64,000 nucleotides of DNA from Arthrobotrys musiformis (Eukaryota; Ascomycota; Orbiliomycetes; Orbiliales; Orbiliaceae), in the NCBI GenBank assembly GCA_036971715.1, contig JAVHJL010000005.1, forward strand, positions 2,170,001 to 2,234,000, in the 5' to 3' direction. Below the pieces are notes generated by a model. That model saw only the letters and a list, made by a program, of their open reading frames with translations. It had not been told where the DNA came from and did no database searches. Within the stretch, counting starts at the first letter, position 1. The number at the start of each line of letters is the position of its first letter. This document shows positions 10,190 to 23,160 of the stretch, piece after piece. Position numbers and translations under genes: made by a program.

Positions 10190-13100
10190 TTTTAAACGTG
10201 TACGACCGTAGCCCGGATACGACGCGAGTCCTTTGAGATTAGCAATTTCGAGCGGATGTTGTTGGATGATGAGAGGTTTCTGGTTTGGTTATCTCAGTCG
10301 GGAGATCCGGACTCGATTAGAACAAGCCATCGTGCGTATGAGCAAGTGGGTGAGGTGGTTGATGCGGTCAGGTCAGAAGCCTGTGAGAATTACTCGACAA
10401 AACATACACCGTGGTAAAGTGTGGTAAAGTAAGGGCCGGGATGTAGGAGGTCAAATGCATTCCGACGCAGGCCGCGAAAGACCAGGAGCGTCGACAACAC
10501 AACGCACAAAATACCACAACCTAAACGATCCTTAGTTAGTCTGATTCACCTGCCGACGCGCACGCGTCGACGACCTGGTCTTGATGAGTCTTCCGAATAG
10601 ATGCATTATCAAGTCTCCAAAGCTAGGTAAAACAATGACTCCTCTGTACTTCTCCAGCAACGTTCGATAAAATTTAATTGCAAGGATAGGAGATCGATGT
10701 GGTGTGACGGGGTGGACTGAATATCGATAGACAGTGATCCTGCGGCTCTGCGTGTGGGTATATATGTGGGTTATAACGCCAATGACAAAGTTATAGCAGA
10801 TAACGTTATCAGATGCAAAGTTTTGAAGGTGTGTAAATGGCTAGTTTCGAGTGTCTTCTCTAACTTCATTGAAACTTTCGTATCATGCGTAGGTCACGCG
10901 TGCACGAGCTCGGGTTCGAGGCTTCCAATGAATGATCACAGCCTCGCATTTGATTCATGCACGTATGACGACGAAGCTTAAGCCGTGTACATTTCTAGGC
11001 TAGCGGCTCAAGAAGGGAATCAAAAATAAGTTGCTGCGGGTGGCGCCCACCCAAATGAACGCCGCATACACCAGTTGGTGCCTTGCATTGCACAGGGCAG
11101 TCAACCGCGTGCTAGCCAGGCGTACTATCTTTCTTCGAGGCTTCCGCCGGAATCTTCCATTCGTGTCTATTATAGTCTCAAAATCAGGCTTCCACCGGGG
11201 AGGAAAGAGAGAATAAGTATCGACTCGATCGAAAAGAGTTGAGACTGTTCGGATGTTGATGCGACTACATGTCACCCGACCTAATACAGACCGAAGAGAA
11301 ATGGATCCTAGAAAGCTCTGCGCCCGCAGTCCGGTTGCGATAGTTTCTCGAGGCCTCGAAACCTCACCTACATATTACTAGGCAAATTCAAGAGTACGTA
11401 GACCACACCACGTGTATTCTCGTCCTTATGGCATGATCCTGAAAGGCCACGATGGCCCTGTCAGTGGTATATGCATGCGAATTGCTTCTGAACCTGCTTA
11501 TGATATAGAAAAGACTCAAATCAAGTTCCGGTGAGATGTGAGAAAAAAGGTATCCGAGCTTCGGCGATATATCGATAGCAAAGATTAGAGCGAAACGGGC
11601 AAGGCAACCGCAAAGGCCGACAATGATCAGGGGCATGGTTCCACCCAGGTTGATCAAAGAGCAATGCGGACATGCTTATTTCTTCGCTAGTCGCACGTAT
11701 GGGACGTAGCATCACAGCACGCGTGCACGTCGCATTGTTGCATACCCCTACTAATTGTGATTGGTAGTCGAAGAGTTCCGAATTCCAGTTCACGATCTGA
11801 ACTGTTTTCAACAGATAACCCTGTTGTTCGACTGTCACAATATGCAGTGCCAAATTCGGGTATCCATCTGACCACCAACCAATTTAAGTAAGGTTCGCAA
11901 AGCTGTGTGATATACTATTATAATATTCTGCGGCATTTTCATGAAACTTTTTTTTTTCATTTTCGATTTACTTCTATTGTTTTTTCCCAGCACTTATTCT
12001 GCAGAAATTAGTACCGAACTAGCCCGAGAGGTAATTATAATGTGGAGTGGGCGGTTAGACTAGAGCCTTTTCGATGCAGGTTGGAAATCCGAAACTAAGG
12101 TGCTCCACGGTGGTTTTAAGGTATTTGTCACCACCAAATCCTGGGACCCGCCAACCTAACTTTTCGAGCCGCACATGCGATTAATATTGGACCGATCGTG
12201 CTCTCGACCCAGGTAGGGCACATCGGACCCCTGGCTGCAAGCTGCAGCCACGAAACTTGGCTTGCTTCCGAAAGAAACCTTTGCAGTTTAATGCAAGAAC
12301 CTCCTATTAAGTACTCCTCATGCATCGGCCCCATGCTGCACTGCACTGGGATCTTAATTCTGGCTCCCAAGCGACTTTAGACGGCCAAAGTGTTGCGTGG
12401 CCTTGGCGTTTCCTAATCCGTTTGTGCTACTTCAGGTAAGGCTGACTCAACACCAGCCAATCCTCCACATCCAACCTCAACGGCTTGTAAGGCTCTCCAT
12501 GTCATCTAGGACGATTCAACTTGCATTCAGCTGCAATACGCTATAGCCGAGTCGGTAGTCGCTCGCTGGATCAGAATATCCCTCTTCTGACTGTTCGAAG
12601 CTTCGAATTGGCTAAATTCTAGACACGCAGTCCCGAGTTTCCGGGTCCACAGTTTACATGTTCGAGATATCGCCTTACCTAACATATTCGCACATTCACA
12701 AGGAACATCCGATGTGCTGTAAATGCAATTGTCCACATGTTAGTATACCAAGAATTGTTATACGAATTATAATTGGTTTCCCTCGAATTTCTTCCAATTA
12801 TTATAGATATGTACATGAACGAGCGGTATAACGGGACAGCCCCAATGAGCTATCTCGGTTCCAGTTTAGGTTGCACGTTAACTTTCGAAATTTCTTCTTT
12901 TCTCTCTTAGCTCTTTCGCCTGTTCTTTCTTTTCGTTTATCCGTTGATTCACCACCCCTTTTGAGACGAGACACAGAGTTACCTCGCATATCGAATTAAC
13001 ACCGGAGAGATCGAGGGTTACTGAATAAGGTTGCACGTCATCTCGTTCTGGTTGTATTTGTCAACATGATACCAAAACTACGGATCCTTCACACCGAAGA

Positions 13101-14437
13101 GCCGCATCATCAAATTCAAAAATGCATGCATCGACTCTAAATTTCTCTCTAAATAAGTTCCCATGCATCTAGTGATAGCGACGCCCCTGCCTCATTCGTC
13201 GCAGTCACTATCGAAATTCCCTATTCCGGCTTACGGCGGGTGGCAGAGCTGTTCTCGAGAAACGGCGCGCGGCAGGGCACAGACCAATCCCAATGTTGAT
13301 GGTTCAAGAAATCCCCTGCACTAGCTTGAATTTCGATAAAAAAAACTTATTATAACCAACCAAACTGAAATCGCTTAGTATGTCAACTAGAGCCTAAAGA
13401 TGCGTCCCACATCGGTTGCTTTCTTTTTGGAGTTATCTTTCAATCTCCCCTGTGTTATAGCGATGCGCAACCTCGATGAAATTTGTGTTTTTGTTTTTCT
13501 GCCCATTGCGCCTCACTATGAGGCATGAGGCAAGTGTCATGACGCACAACTTTGCAAGGCTCAAACCCCTCCCTACGTACCACGATGAGCAGACACAAAG
13601 GCGATGTCAATGTTCCATCTCGAAGACAAAAAAAAAAAAAAAAAAAATTCGCGGCAAGCGCTTCGTGTATGATCCATGTCACGTCGGTGGCACCGCACAT
13701 CATTACCCAAAATTTTTCTGAGTAATGCTAGTCCCTATTGGATGTAGGATCGAAAGCCACCAAGGGTCCACGGGTGGAGACTAATCCAACTCTCCGGGGA
13801 CATTTAGCTATAGCTTGGCTATGTGTCGAGTTCACTTGACGAGCTTTAGCTTTCCGCCGCACTCTCAAGCTAGCAGGGCGATTTTGGGCTCCCCCCAAAA
13901 CATCGTTGGCCGTGGGTCGCCTATATTCTGCCTGCATACCGAACAATGGATTCCGTTTCATTGATGACTATATTATACGTCGGGTCTGACGAATCAACCC
14001 TGCCATCCGTGATTCGATCCCAGTAGTCATAATCCAGCGAAACATCCTTCTATTCCATCAGGTACCCTTGGCTTTTTTTGGCTTTGTAACTAAGAATCTT
14101 CGATATAATTATTACGATCTCACCGACCTGAAACGCTCGAAACAACATTTATTGGAACAACATCACAACGCAATTAAGGAAGCAGCCCTCTATTAGCTCT
14201 AACGTTATAAATTATCCGCATCGACCTTCGATCTCAAAGTTTTTTTTTTTATTATACACGATCCACAGGCTATTCCAAACAACAGAGTGGGGCTTTATTG
14301 AGAACTACTTGGTGTTTTTTTTTTTGAAGTCGTCCTCAAAGGTTGCCTAGTCTTTAATTAATCCCCACTTCGTCGATCCCCAAATCCCAAACCGGTTCGC
14401 CAACTCAACCTTTTAAATCTACATACACCACCCAACA
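10190..14437. other. Gene-poor stretch, 4.2 kb
   Basis: This contains the divergent 5' regions of the MBOAT gene and the C2H2 gene and several kilobases with only short, overlapping frames. A 20-base poly-A run lies at 13628-13647. Overlapping minus-strand frames at 11388-11878 contain short hydrophobic pieces but no consistent spliced product. A D-arm-like sequence near 12545 does not fold into a tRNA. Confidence 0.5.
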
Positions 14438-15919
14438 ATGTCGAACACTAGCAGCGTTAGTTCTGGAGAACTGGTTGCGGGATTCCGCAAATATGGCCCG
14501 GCTTTGTCGGGTCTGTATAATTGTGTAGCCCGGATCATGATGCTTACAGCGCAAGGATACGTCGAGAAGACACCTATGGTTCCAAGAGAATTGCGTCACG
14601 TCTGCGAGTCAATGTATAGGAAACGAGCATCTTTGATTGCGGAGGGCTCTGTGAGCGCCAACAGCTATCTGCCATCCTATACACATAGCCAGACAAACTG
14701 GGTGCAGTCTATTTGGGAACTTTTGTGCTCAGATATGATTCCTGAATATGTTATCATAGATGCTCATTTGCTATTCTGGGTTTTGTTCAATCGCATCGAA
14801 CCCCTGAATCGACCGGATATCCCAATGCTTGAACACGAGCTTCTACAGTGGACAAAATATGCCGAAAAGTGGAATCACCAAAGTGTTCTTGCCCTCCTCT
14901 CCAGGCTTTGGCCAGAATCAACAGCTGTGATGAGCTCGCCCGCATCTAGTCATATAGGTCGGGAAAGCCTCCAGCAAGGGCTCTTCTTGGAATTGTTCAA
15001 GAACCTCATGAAGAGTACGCACCTATCCTTGGCACTTATGAGCTAGAAACCCGAAACTAACGAGTTAATCCATCGTAGGGAACCTAAATTTCCTAGAGGC
15101 TTATGCCATGTCTGAGAGTAGACGATCTTCGAGTTTCCAACAAATCTCGCGGCCGACAAGTTCTGCCGGCCTCGAGGCACAAATGTGGGGATCATCGATG
15201 ACCGCGACTTCAGGCGACTTCACGGGCTATGATACAGCAATGCTCTCATCCGATATGGATCGGCTTATGAGCGGCTCACAATACGGGGATTCTGTAAGTA
15301 TCTAGCTCTATAGCACCCCAACAATCAAAAGGATGACCGCTAACAATCGCAGACGTCTTCGGGTTTGGACTTTACAGTCTCACCGCCTCCTCAAGATTCT
15401 TATTTCTCGGAACACTACTTCCAATCCGACGGGCTCCAGCGGGGAAGTTTGTCATCGGTCTCCCCACCGATCTATGGTCAAATTACTCCAACCTTCTTTG
15501 ATGCACAATCGGGCGGCTATGACGATATCTACGCCCACACCTCGAATCCTCTCCACCTTGCTCCAGTCACTGGTGACGAACGTCCACAATCGGCGCTTCT
15601 ACGACGAAGGAGTGATCGCTCGCCCGGTCGTCGACCTCGGAGACTTAGTCGGTCGGATGAGGAGGAGGGCCACGTTCACGGTTGGAATCCCGAGAATAAA
15701 ACTTGTGTCATCGAACTTCCGGGAGGAGGCATTTGCAACACGAGAGTACAGACGTACAACAATTTCCTACGACATTGCAGATTCCAGCACGAAGGGAAGG
15801 AGCCGAGGGAGGAGTGCACGCTTTGTGGCCAGAGTTTCGGAAGGCCAGACGCGTTGCGCAATCATAAGGAAAAGAGCAAGAAACATAAGAAGCTCGAACG
15901 ACTCCACGCTAGCCGTTAG
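14438..15919 (+). CDS. C2H2 zinc finger protein (452 aa)
   Basis: Three exons, 14438-15014, 15079-15293 and 15353-15919, total 1359 nt. Donors are GTACGC and GTAAGT, acceptors CGTAG and CGCAG, and AAACTAAC forms a branch site in intron 1. The N-terminal 200 residues are mostly helical with no known domain. The middle is Ser-rich and disordered. An Arg-rich, NLS-like segment (LLRRRSDRSPGRRPRR) precedes two C-terminal fingers. The first is C382-x9-C392-x12-H405-x4-H410, with unusually wide cysteine spacing. The second is C419-x2-C422-x12-H435-x6-H442, followed by a basic tail. This layout suggests a nuclear DNA- or RNA-binding regulator; no target can be inferred. It is isolated, with gene-poor DNA on both sides. 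Confidence 0.82.
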
Positions 15920-17607
15920 AGTTGTCCTAGAGGCTTAAGACATGGTATCTGGCAAAGAACATAGGACATACAAAATGTTCGGCTTTCAACTGAGCAATCT
16001 ATCACTATAAACGAATGGACGATGGGATATGGGTTTATGGACTTTAAAGGACAATTTGGCATGAGTTGGTTGTCAAATTTTCAGTTTTGTTTCTTTGGGA
16101 TTTCGTTTTCAGCGCAACATTTCAAGCAACATGTTCAGCGTTTTTGCACTTTTTGGTTGTTGTTTTGGCAGTACATCAATGGCGTTTTTAGTGGTTTTGG
16201 CTTTTATAATTTAGAGGGAAACCGGCGATGAAGGTTAGCATGCTCACAGTCTACGGGAAAACGGAAGGACTAATCTGTCTGATTATTTGATTCTTGGATT
16301 TTTGTATGTAATATTTTTTTTTTGTCTTTAGAAATTTAGCCAATTGCAATTTTAGCAGAGCAATTCATTTAGTGATTAGTTTCCAAAAGGACGGAGTTTC
16401 CCAGCCACCATGCTAGACCCGTAAAACCGGCATGAATCGATTTCATCATACTTCCCCCATTCGAGACAGAACACTTGTACAATTGTCACAAGAACCTCAG
16501 TCGGTTAACCATAGCCACCCCAAACTTGAGGCCCCACTCTGGCCTCAAGATTCCGGAATCCCTAGCCTTTTTTCCCAGCCAGCTGTCCGTAAGGGCACAG
16601 ACCTACGACCCCAACCTCAACGGCCAAGGGAGCCTCAATTGAGCTGTAAAAACCTGTTTTCGTGAACCGAGGGGGCTCCGTAAATCTCCTACCAATTTTG
16701 TCGATATGCCCAGGCAGCTCACGGCCTAATAGCGGGAGCGATAAGGATCGCGAGGCCCCAGACCCGACCTATCAGGGTTGCAGCCTATAGCAGAGCTAGT
16801 ATACTACATGTATACAGGGTGTATAATACCTTCCCCTGGGGCAGGCAATTCCTCGCGAATCAGAGGTCGAAGATTCTCCAAGATTCGGGCCCCCTTAGCC
16901 ATTCGAACCTCGTCATATGCGGATGTCAGAAAGCACGCGCAGACTGGGGATGCCGTCTCCGTCATGGAAGATCTGCAGCCGCATTCGCCCTATTAGTCAC
17001 TTTGAAACCTTTCGTTTGGGGGTAGAACGCGTTGGAAATTCAAAGCGAGGTACATTGTAATTACATACATACATCTGCATCTGCAGAATCCTGTTGAGAA
17101 GTCGACGCTCCCGCCGTAAGGCCTTCTCGAGCCAACATTTTCGACGCCAATGTATATGTCATGAATCAGAGCTAGAGCTTGGCCGTTCTTGTTAAAAAAA
17201 AAAAAAAAAAAGCGATTTATCTAAACTCCGACAACTGCGAGGCTAACACATGATTCGCCTTGCACATATTTAGGTTTCTGGGCGTGCCCCATTTTTTTTG
17301 CCTTCCAACCCCTTTAGTGCGATGCGCTAACCTCGAAAATACGTTTTATAATCCTTTGCTTCTGATCCCGCGAAAAACGTGGCTTGCGCAATGTGTTGTT
17401 TTTGTTGTGGGTGATGTTGGTTTCCGCGTTACGCGACTATACCCGATCGGGCGAATGTAACTAAATTGGGAACCTGCCGCAGCACCCCGCTATGCGGCCG
17501 AATCTTCGAAGGGAGACGTCGGTGAACCCTGCAAGGCGAAGGCGTCGACATGATCCCGCCCAGAACTTCGAAGGGATTCCGTCGATGTTATCACTATCAC
17601 TCGAACC

Positions 17608-18075
17608 TCATTGGACGCCACAAGTTATCTCAAAATCTGCACTATGGCTGAAGCTAGTGTTTACTGAGCGCGTGAGCTCGTGAATAATAATATACGATAT
17701 GATTCTCAGATGCATAGATGCTGATTGTTTTCGACAAGACTTCGCATCCACGAACCAGATACTCAGATCCGAACCGAGGGATGCAAATGCGCAATGCCGC
17801 ACCTGCAAGCTTACTGACATACAGGGTTCTGTGGGTGTCACGGAACTCTGTGAGTTTCTTTTTTCTTTAGAGTTGCAATGCACGGTAGCCGGTCTTTGGA
17901 TCTTGGGAAAGATTCTTCTCGCTTGCGGAATCCCTTCCCTGTCATGTCGGAGATTTAGAGCCTCTTTCCCTATCGTATTGTGCAGGAGGGCTGTTGTATT
18001 TGCAATTCGAGCCCCCCCAGACGGCAGAGAAACGTTTGATATGGTGTTTGTCCGACATTTGATTGGCTCCGACAT
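17608..18075 (-). CDS. Doubtful orphan ORF (155 aa)
   Basis: An uninterrupted minus-strand frame runs from an ATG (MSEPIKCR) at 18075 to a stop at 17608. The frame is open further upstream to about 18219 without another ATG. No domain, signal peptide or membrane segment is visible. A 136-codon frame overlaps it on the plus strand, so one of the two, or both, may be chance. It could be a decayed or lineage-specific gene. I list it only because a frame this long is uncommon by chance in this composition. Confidence 0.15.
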   Translation of the reverse strand: MSEPIKCRTNTISNVSLPSGGARIANTTALLHNTIGKEALNLRHDREGIPQARRIFPKIQRPATVHCNSKEKRNSQSSVTPTEPCMSVSLQVRHCAFASLGSDLSIWFVDAKSCRKQSASMHLRIISYIIIHELTRSVNTSFSHSADFEITCGVQ

Positions 18076-18470
18076 GGTCTGGCCCCGCAAGAGGGGAAAC
18101 GAAATATAATCAACCGCGAACTCCCGTCTTTCTCGCCAGGCGTTTTCTTTCCCAAAGTCTGCCTGGCAACATGAACTTTTCGAAGGTTCACGATCAATAA
18201 ACGCAAAAAACTCATCCAAGAGAGGAATTTGAGATCGGAGCGATCGATATGCATATGGAGGGTTATATCTTGGCGCCTATAGCACCTTGAAGCTACGTGT
18301 ACGACAAGGCCAAGGGATTATTCTAAACCGTTTGATCATTTGGAAACAAAAGGGTCGAGGATCGATTGGAGCATGCCTTAGTCGTACGATCGACGCTTAC
18401 GGGACGGATTTCGACGGCTTCAACTACTGCGAAAAAAAAAAAAAAAGGCTGACACGAACATATGCATGAC

Positions 18471-18565
18471 CTCGAGCGCTCGAGCTCTCGGAGAACCAGA
18501 AAAAATATACTGGCGTTTAGGCTAGCCCCTTTACATCTCGATAGCAGATCCTTCGAGCGCTCGAA
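18471..18565. repeat. Two 14-bp perfect palindromes 81 bp apart
   Basis: CTCGAGCGCTCGAG at 18471-18484 and TTCGAGCGCTCGAA at 18552-18565 are each perfect palindromes sharing the core TCGAGCGCTCGA. Each is followed within 25 bp by AGCTCTCGG. The arrangement suggests a duplicated unit or a paired protein-binding site; no function is known. Confidence 0.6.
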
Positions 18566-19733
18566 CTTCCCGTCCGGAGCTCTCGGCCCCCCGGAATACT
18601 GGAAGCTACGGTATAGCTATGTACTTATATCTATATAAAGGTCTATGGAGCCTATAATATATATATAATCAACTTGCATACGGAGTTGAGCCGCCTCAGC
18701 CTAACTAGCCGGTCCCCGCTTCACCAGCCTGCACATTTGTATTATTAAGCTTTGGCTCGCCCTACAGCCCTGTATTGAGGGCTAGCCGGATTCAGGAATG
18801 CGACACCAAAACACTATCTCCCCGAAATACTTGCATGGATCTCGGGTTCTCGACGTCGACGTCGCGCGCCCGACTAGATACCAGGTGCCCTGCAATATAC
18901 AGGCCTGCAGGCAGTAGTCGCCGTCCCACCCTTCATCTTAACACTATTCGTTAAGCTATGGACCCCAGACCGCCAGCACCCGGTATTTGGAATTTAATTC
19001 TCATGATCAAGGACCGAATGCAGGACGTTGACATAAGGCAAAACATAGGTATATATCATGTCTACCTAAGCTAGGGTAGCTACCTCAACAAGTGGAGGAG
19101 CCTGGCGACGAGACAAGGTAGCTACCATGCGTCGCAGTCTGCGTTACAAGCACAAGTGGGTCCCAAACTTTGCCTAGTTAGTTGCCTTCTAAAAATCTAT
19201 CTTCTCTCGCTTATTCTTTCTCAACTAGAACTTTACACCGCTTTGGTCGAGTGGGTCACTAAGAAAGGCGCAGCAGCTTTGGCATCACATAATCACCACG
19301 GCTTTCTAGATCCGGGGTAAATTCCGGGGTGCTACTTGCATCGATCTCAACTAATCTCTCTTGTATAGGCAGAACTTTTGATAGAATTGTAAAGTAATTA
19401 CAGGGGAGCTGCTGTCTGCATGTGAGGGAAAAAAGAACGAGTGGGAAAAGAAATAAAGGAGGTGAGAGGGTGACAAATTTTTCTTAGGTTAATGGGTGTG
19501 AGAGATTCGAGAACAAGGAAAAGGGCCAATAAGGCAAAGCGATTAGGGATTTGTCCTTTAAGTTTAGAGACGGTAAGTTAAGTCTAACAGAGCACCGTAA
19601 ATGCTGAAGTGGAAAGGTCCCCCGTCAACCAGAAAAATAAGTCGTGGTAGTGAGGGTCAAAGGAAAGAAATACTACAGGATAAAGGCACTTGAATAGGCA
19701 AGCCCTTAAAATTCATAGATCTCACGAACCGTT

Positions 19734-22086
19734 TCAAGGCTTGCCCCTTCTGCACTTGCAAGTGGTTGAGTGTTTCCAGAACTCTTTTGACTCCACCATC
19801 AATCGTCTATAAGCAGCTTGTTCATCGGGCGTGAGCTCATATTTGGTACTGAGAGGTCCGGTTGGCTTGGCTTCATGCCCACCATTCATTGAATGGTCGT
19901 AGCGGCGAGCGAGTCCATTGGTTCGAACGTAGTAGTTTTCGATGTCATGTTCGACAACCAAACGTTGGCCCGCTTCGAGAATGTTCCAGACTTTGATGAA
20001 GCAAGTTCCGTCAGCAGAGTCCGCCGTGATCCTCTTCTTTTTGATTCGCTCGCCGATGCAGAGATAGTAAAAAACAGTTTGCTGGATACTAATGACACCG
20101 GTAAACTTGATATGCTCGATTGATGGTCCATCCATGCCTCTAAATTTGATCTGGGAAAGGGTTTAATGTCAATAATCGATAATACAAAATGTAAAGTTTT
20201 CTAAGACGAATATTTACCGGATTATTAAGGTGTTCGCTTTTGAGTGTATTCCAAGATTTGGCTCCCGGGCCGGTCTTCGGAATGTCAATGCCAACTTTTT
20301 GGTTTGCGAGGTCGTCGACAAGCTTTTGGCGGTTGGTGCAGTTGGCGAAGTAGTAGCCATTAGCAATAGCCATCTCTCTCAGCTCTGGCAGCATGGTGTC
20401 AGGTGGATGCTGTCGGATCGTGGAGGGAGCGGGAGTTGCGGAAGTGCCAGGTTTAGAATTCTCAGCTCCTTTGGCGAGGGCTTGTGTAGCCACTTCTTTT
20501 GCATTTGCAACCTTAGCTGACACTGCCGTCGCAATTTTAGTAGCAACAGCTTTAGCGGTGGAGGCGGTATAGTCGAAACTATAGCCGCCTGCAGTGTTCT
20601 TGGACAACGGCTTTAGCTGACGCGGGTTGTTCTTTTCAAGAGACAGCTGTTTTATTTTACTCTCGATCGCGGAGAGATTGGCTGCATCAAGTTGAGCCTT
20701 GGTAGAATTGCTTGGGGCCGGAGTAGAAACGGTAATGGAAGTAGGGTGGGCAAGTTTAGCAACAGTTTTCGCGCAGCAATCGACTTCAGGGATATGAACA
20801 CGTTGAGTTCCACCTGATAGTGACTTCTTCATCAAGGCAATTCCCGATGCAAGGGCCCCGCTCATCGAAGCAGCCTTGACCTCGGAGGGGCATTCGCAAG
20901 TTGGGACATCGATCCTAGCTTCCAAACCTGTACCGGCGAATTCAGCGGTAAATTCAATCACGTTCGGGTTTGCTTTGGATTTTGTGTTACCGCTTGTAAC
21001 TGGAGCGTTTGGGGCAGCTTTTTTAGTGGCCGCGGCTTGCTTTTGCGTCTGCTCAGGCTTTTTATTGTCTGGGCGAGGTTTGAGGGGGTTGACATGAAGC
21101 CTTGTATAATCCATGAATCGGGAAGCAAATTCTTCCTGGTCAATATGGTCCTCGTTTTGAAGAGATCCGATGACCTTTGGGAGCGGGACTCCATTGGAAT
21201 CAAAGATAGAGGTGTCGTTGCAATGATCCACCACGATACGAGCGAGATTATCAGTGAAGCGGACATACATTGCTTGTGGGTACGCTGATTCTCCGTTATA
21301 TTTGCGGATCCTGTTGATTCTAGCAAACTCTCTCCTGAGTTGTTGATCAGAAGGATGTAAGGACATGTTGTGGAAGCCACCGATGGTCCCTTCTGGGAGA
21401 TTGGGATTGCCTCCGGCGCGGGTAATGGAAACTCCACAAGTCGGATGGCCTTTCGTTGAGAGCTCCCTGGTGCTTGGGTCATCCTTATGAATGGCCCAGA
21501 AGTGTTTATAGGCACGAAACTCGATCAATGTGCGATGATCTAGCCCTCGAATGCCGGCCAAAGTTTGGATCGGGTGCCAGACAAACCCATCTGGAATGTC
21601 ACCAAAGATCTCGGCATAGTCTGTCTGCTGGTAAGGGAGCACGTGATGTTGATGAAGGAAGTCGAGAGCCTCGAGTTCGACCATTGGCAGTGCTGGTGGG
21701 ATCGGGGTTCCGGCAACCCCAGGTTCTGGAATTCGACTGACATATGCTTTGATGATGGGCATGGCTTCACCCTTATAAAAGGGTGAGAGATCCCCGTCCG
21801 CAGCGAAGTTAGGGTTCTCCCGTTTCATTTGCTGTGCCCATTTCTCCAAGGTCGACTGGACACAGAGCTCGAAGCGGTTGCCGCTATCGTCTGTAGCTAA
21901 TTCTGCGAACATGTTTAGGGCGGTGGGAGACAATTTGTCCCAGTTGAGAATCTGTGGAGGGTCTCGATAGACGGTTGGTGGCCCACCGAGAGGATCTGTG
22001 AGTATCTGGATGCTGGGACCGTACTGAGAGGACCCATTTGATGCATCCGGGTGAAGAGGAGAGTCATCAGAACAATCGCTCGCCAT
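19734..22086 (-). CDS. Orphan protein of unknown function (761 aa)
   Basis: Two exons, 20218-22086 and 19734-20150, are joined in phase 0 across a 67-nt intron (GTAAAT donor, CCCAG acceptor). The start is the first ATG in frame (MASDCSDDSP); the open frame extends further upstream but only from a GTG. I do not recognise the family. The N-terminal 330 residues look globular, with conserved-looking Trp, His and Gly positions. The middle (about 350-560) is low-complexity, rich in Ala, Lys, Thr and Pro. Residues about 566-597 (PELREMAIANGYY ... RQKLVDDLAN) resemble a SAP-type helix-extended-helix, which would suggest nucleic-acid binding, but the match is weak. The C-terminal exon is globular and basic, ending KCRRGKP. 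No transposase or polymerase motif is seen. Confidence 0.7.
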
Positions 22087-23160
22087 GATGAAAAGAGAGA
22101 CACGGAGATCGCGAGCGGAAGTTCGAACGTTCGGAAATCGGAAATCGGGACGGTAGAGCAACGATCGGGTGGTTATTAACGACGTGGAGATGGTACGTGC
22201 GAGGGTGCGATGGAGGTTGGTTAACGTTGACGGTGAAAGAGAATTGGGTTGAAGCAGTGGACGTGTTGGGCGTAGACGTAGCCAGTGGACCACTTCTCAC
22301 GGCTTCCTTTGGACAACGACACACCCACTTTACCACCCCACCAGCCGACTTCATCACAACATCACACATCATCAGTCATACTAGCTTGCTTAGCCCCTAA
22401 GCTATGTCATGTCTGTTTCAATTGATCTCAGGTAGCTTTACAATAAGAGAATCGAGGGTCTCCTAGCCAGTGGAAGACCTCAATGAATTCCACAGGTGGC
22501 TCGAAAATACACCCCTTTGCAGCACCACTTAACCCGCTAGACGATTGTACTCTTCACACAACTGCATCTACCACTTTCCCTTTTCACTTTCCAATCGTCC
22601 GTGGGGTATGTGAGCAATGCAGCCTGATACGTGATCAAGAGTCCCTGCATGATCATGACTTCACTAATGTGTTGCCACCACCGTCCGAAGCTGCCATTTT
22701 CGCGTTGGACCTGTTGCATTTACTCTTTTGGTAGCTGGAAATTGGCCCGCAATCAACCGCGGTTTTGTATCACCTACTCCACATGGAGATGCACATGCGA
22801 CGGTACGCAGCGTGCTGCGAATAGCCTAGGTTGTTTCTCCGTTCTATAAAGCCTGGCCCAGGAATCTGGGGGTATTTCGCGGGGAAGCTCGAAAGGGCCT
22901 TCCTTCTAGCTTTCTCCTACTTCCCAAGTCCATGCAGGTGCGATTTGGTTGCAATATCGATCGCGACTAATATAGCAAAACGTTGCGAACAAACTTCCCC
23001 CCACGAATTGCACAACCAAGCTTAGCTGCAAGGGGCTTGTATTCTTTTTCAGGCAAAAAAAAAAGAAGGACTGAAATAACTAGAAGGCCTCGATATATTC
23101 CACTGTTTTATATAAAGATATACAAGAAAAGTTGGTTGAAAAGGGCATATTTTGATCAAA
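22087..23160. other. Divergent intergenic region, 1.07 kb
   Basis: This is the shared upstream region of the 761-aa orphan (minus) and the nitronate monooxygenase (plus). Small overlapping frames are present but none with support. No clear regulatory motif was picked out. Confidence 0.5.

Larger units (their letters stand above)
15920..19733. other. Gene-poor stretch, 3.8 kb
   Basis: No gene I can support firmly. It holds an open frame of unclear status (listed separately), poly-A/T tracts near 16314, 17193 and 18433, and two 14-bp perfect palindromes (18471-18484, 18552-18565). It also holds a 16-base sequence at 19102-19117 that recurs at 55511-55526. GGTAGCTACC-type inverted words cluster around 19074-19127. 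Confidence 0.5.

Noticed and set aside
11388..11878. Overlapping minus-strand frames with hydrophobic pieces
   Set aside because: I could not join them by splice sites into one plausible protein.
12540..12625. tRNA-like D-arm (AGCCGAGTCGGTAGTCGC) followed by a TTCGAA loop
   Set aside because: Acceptor and T stems do not pair and no consistent anticodon arm can be drawn.
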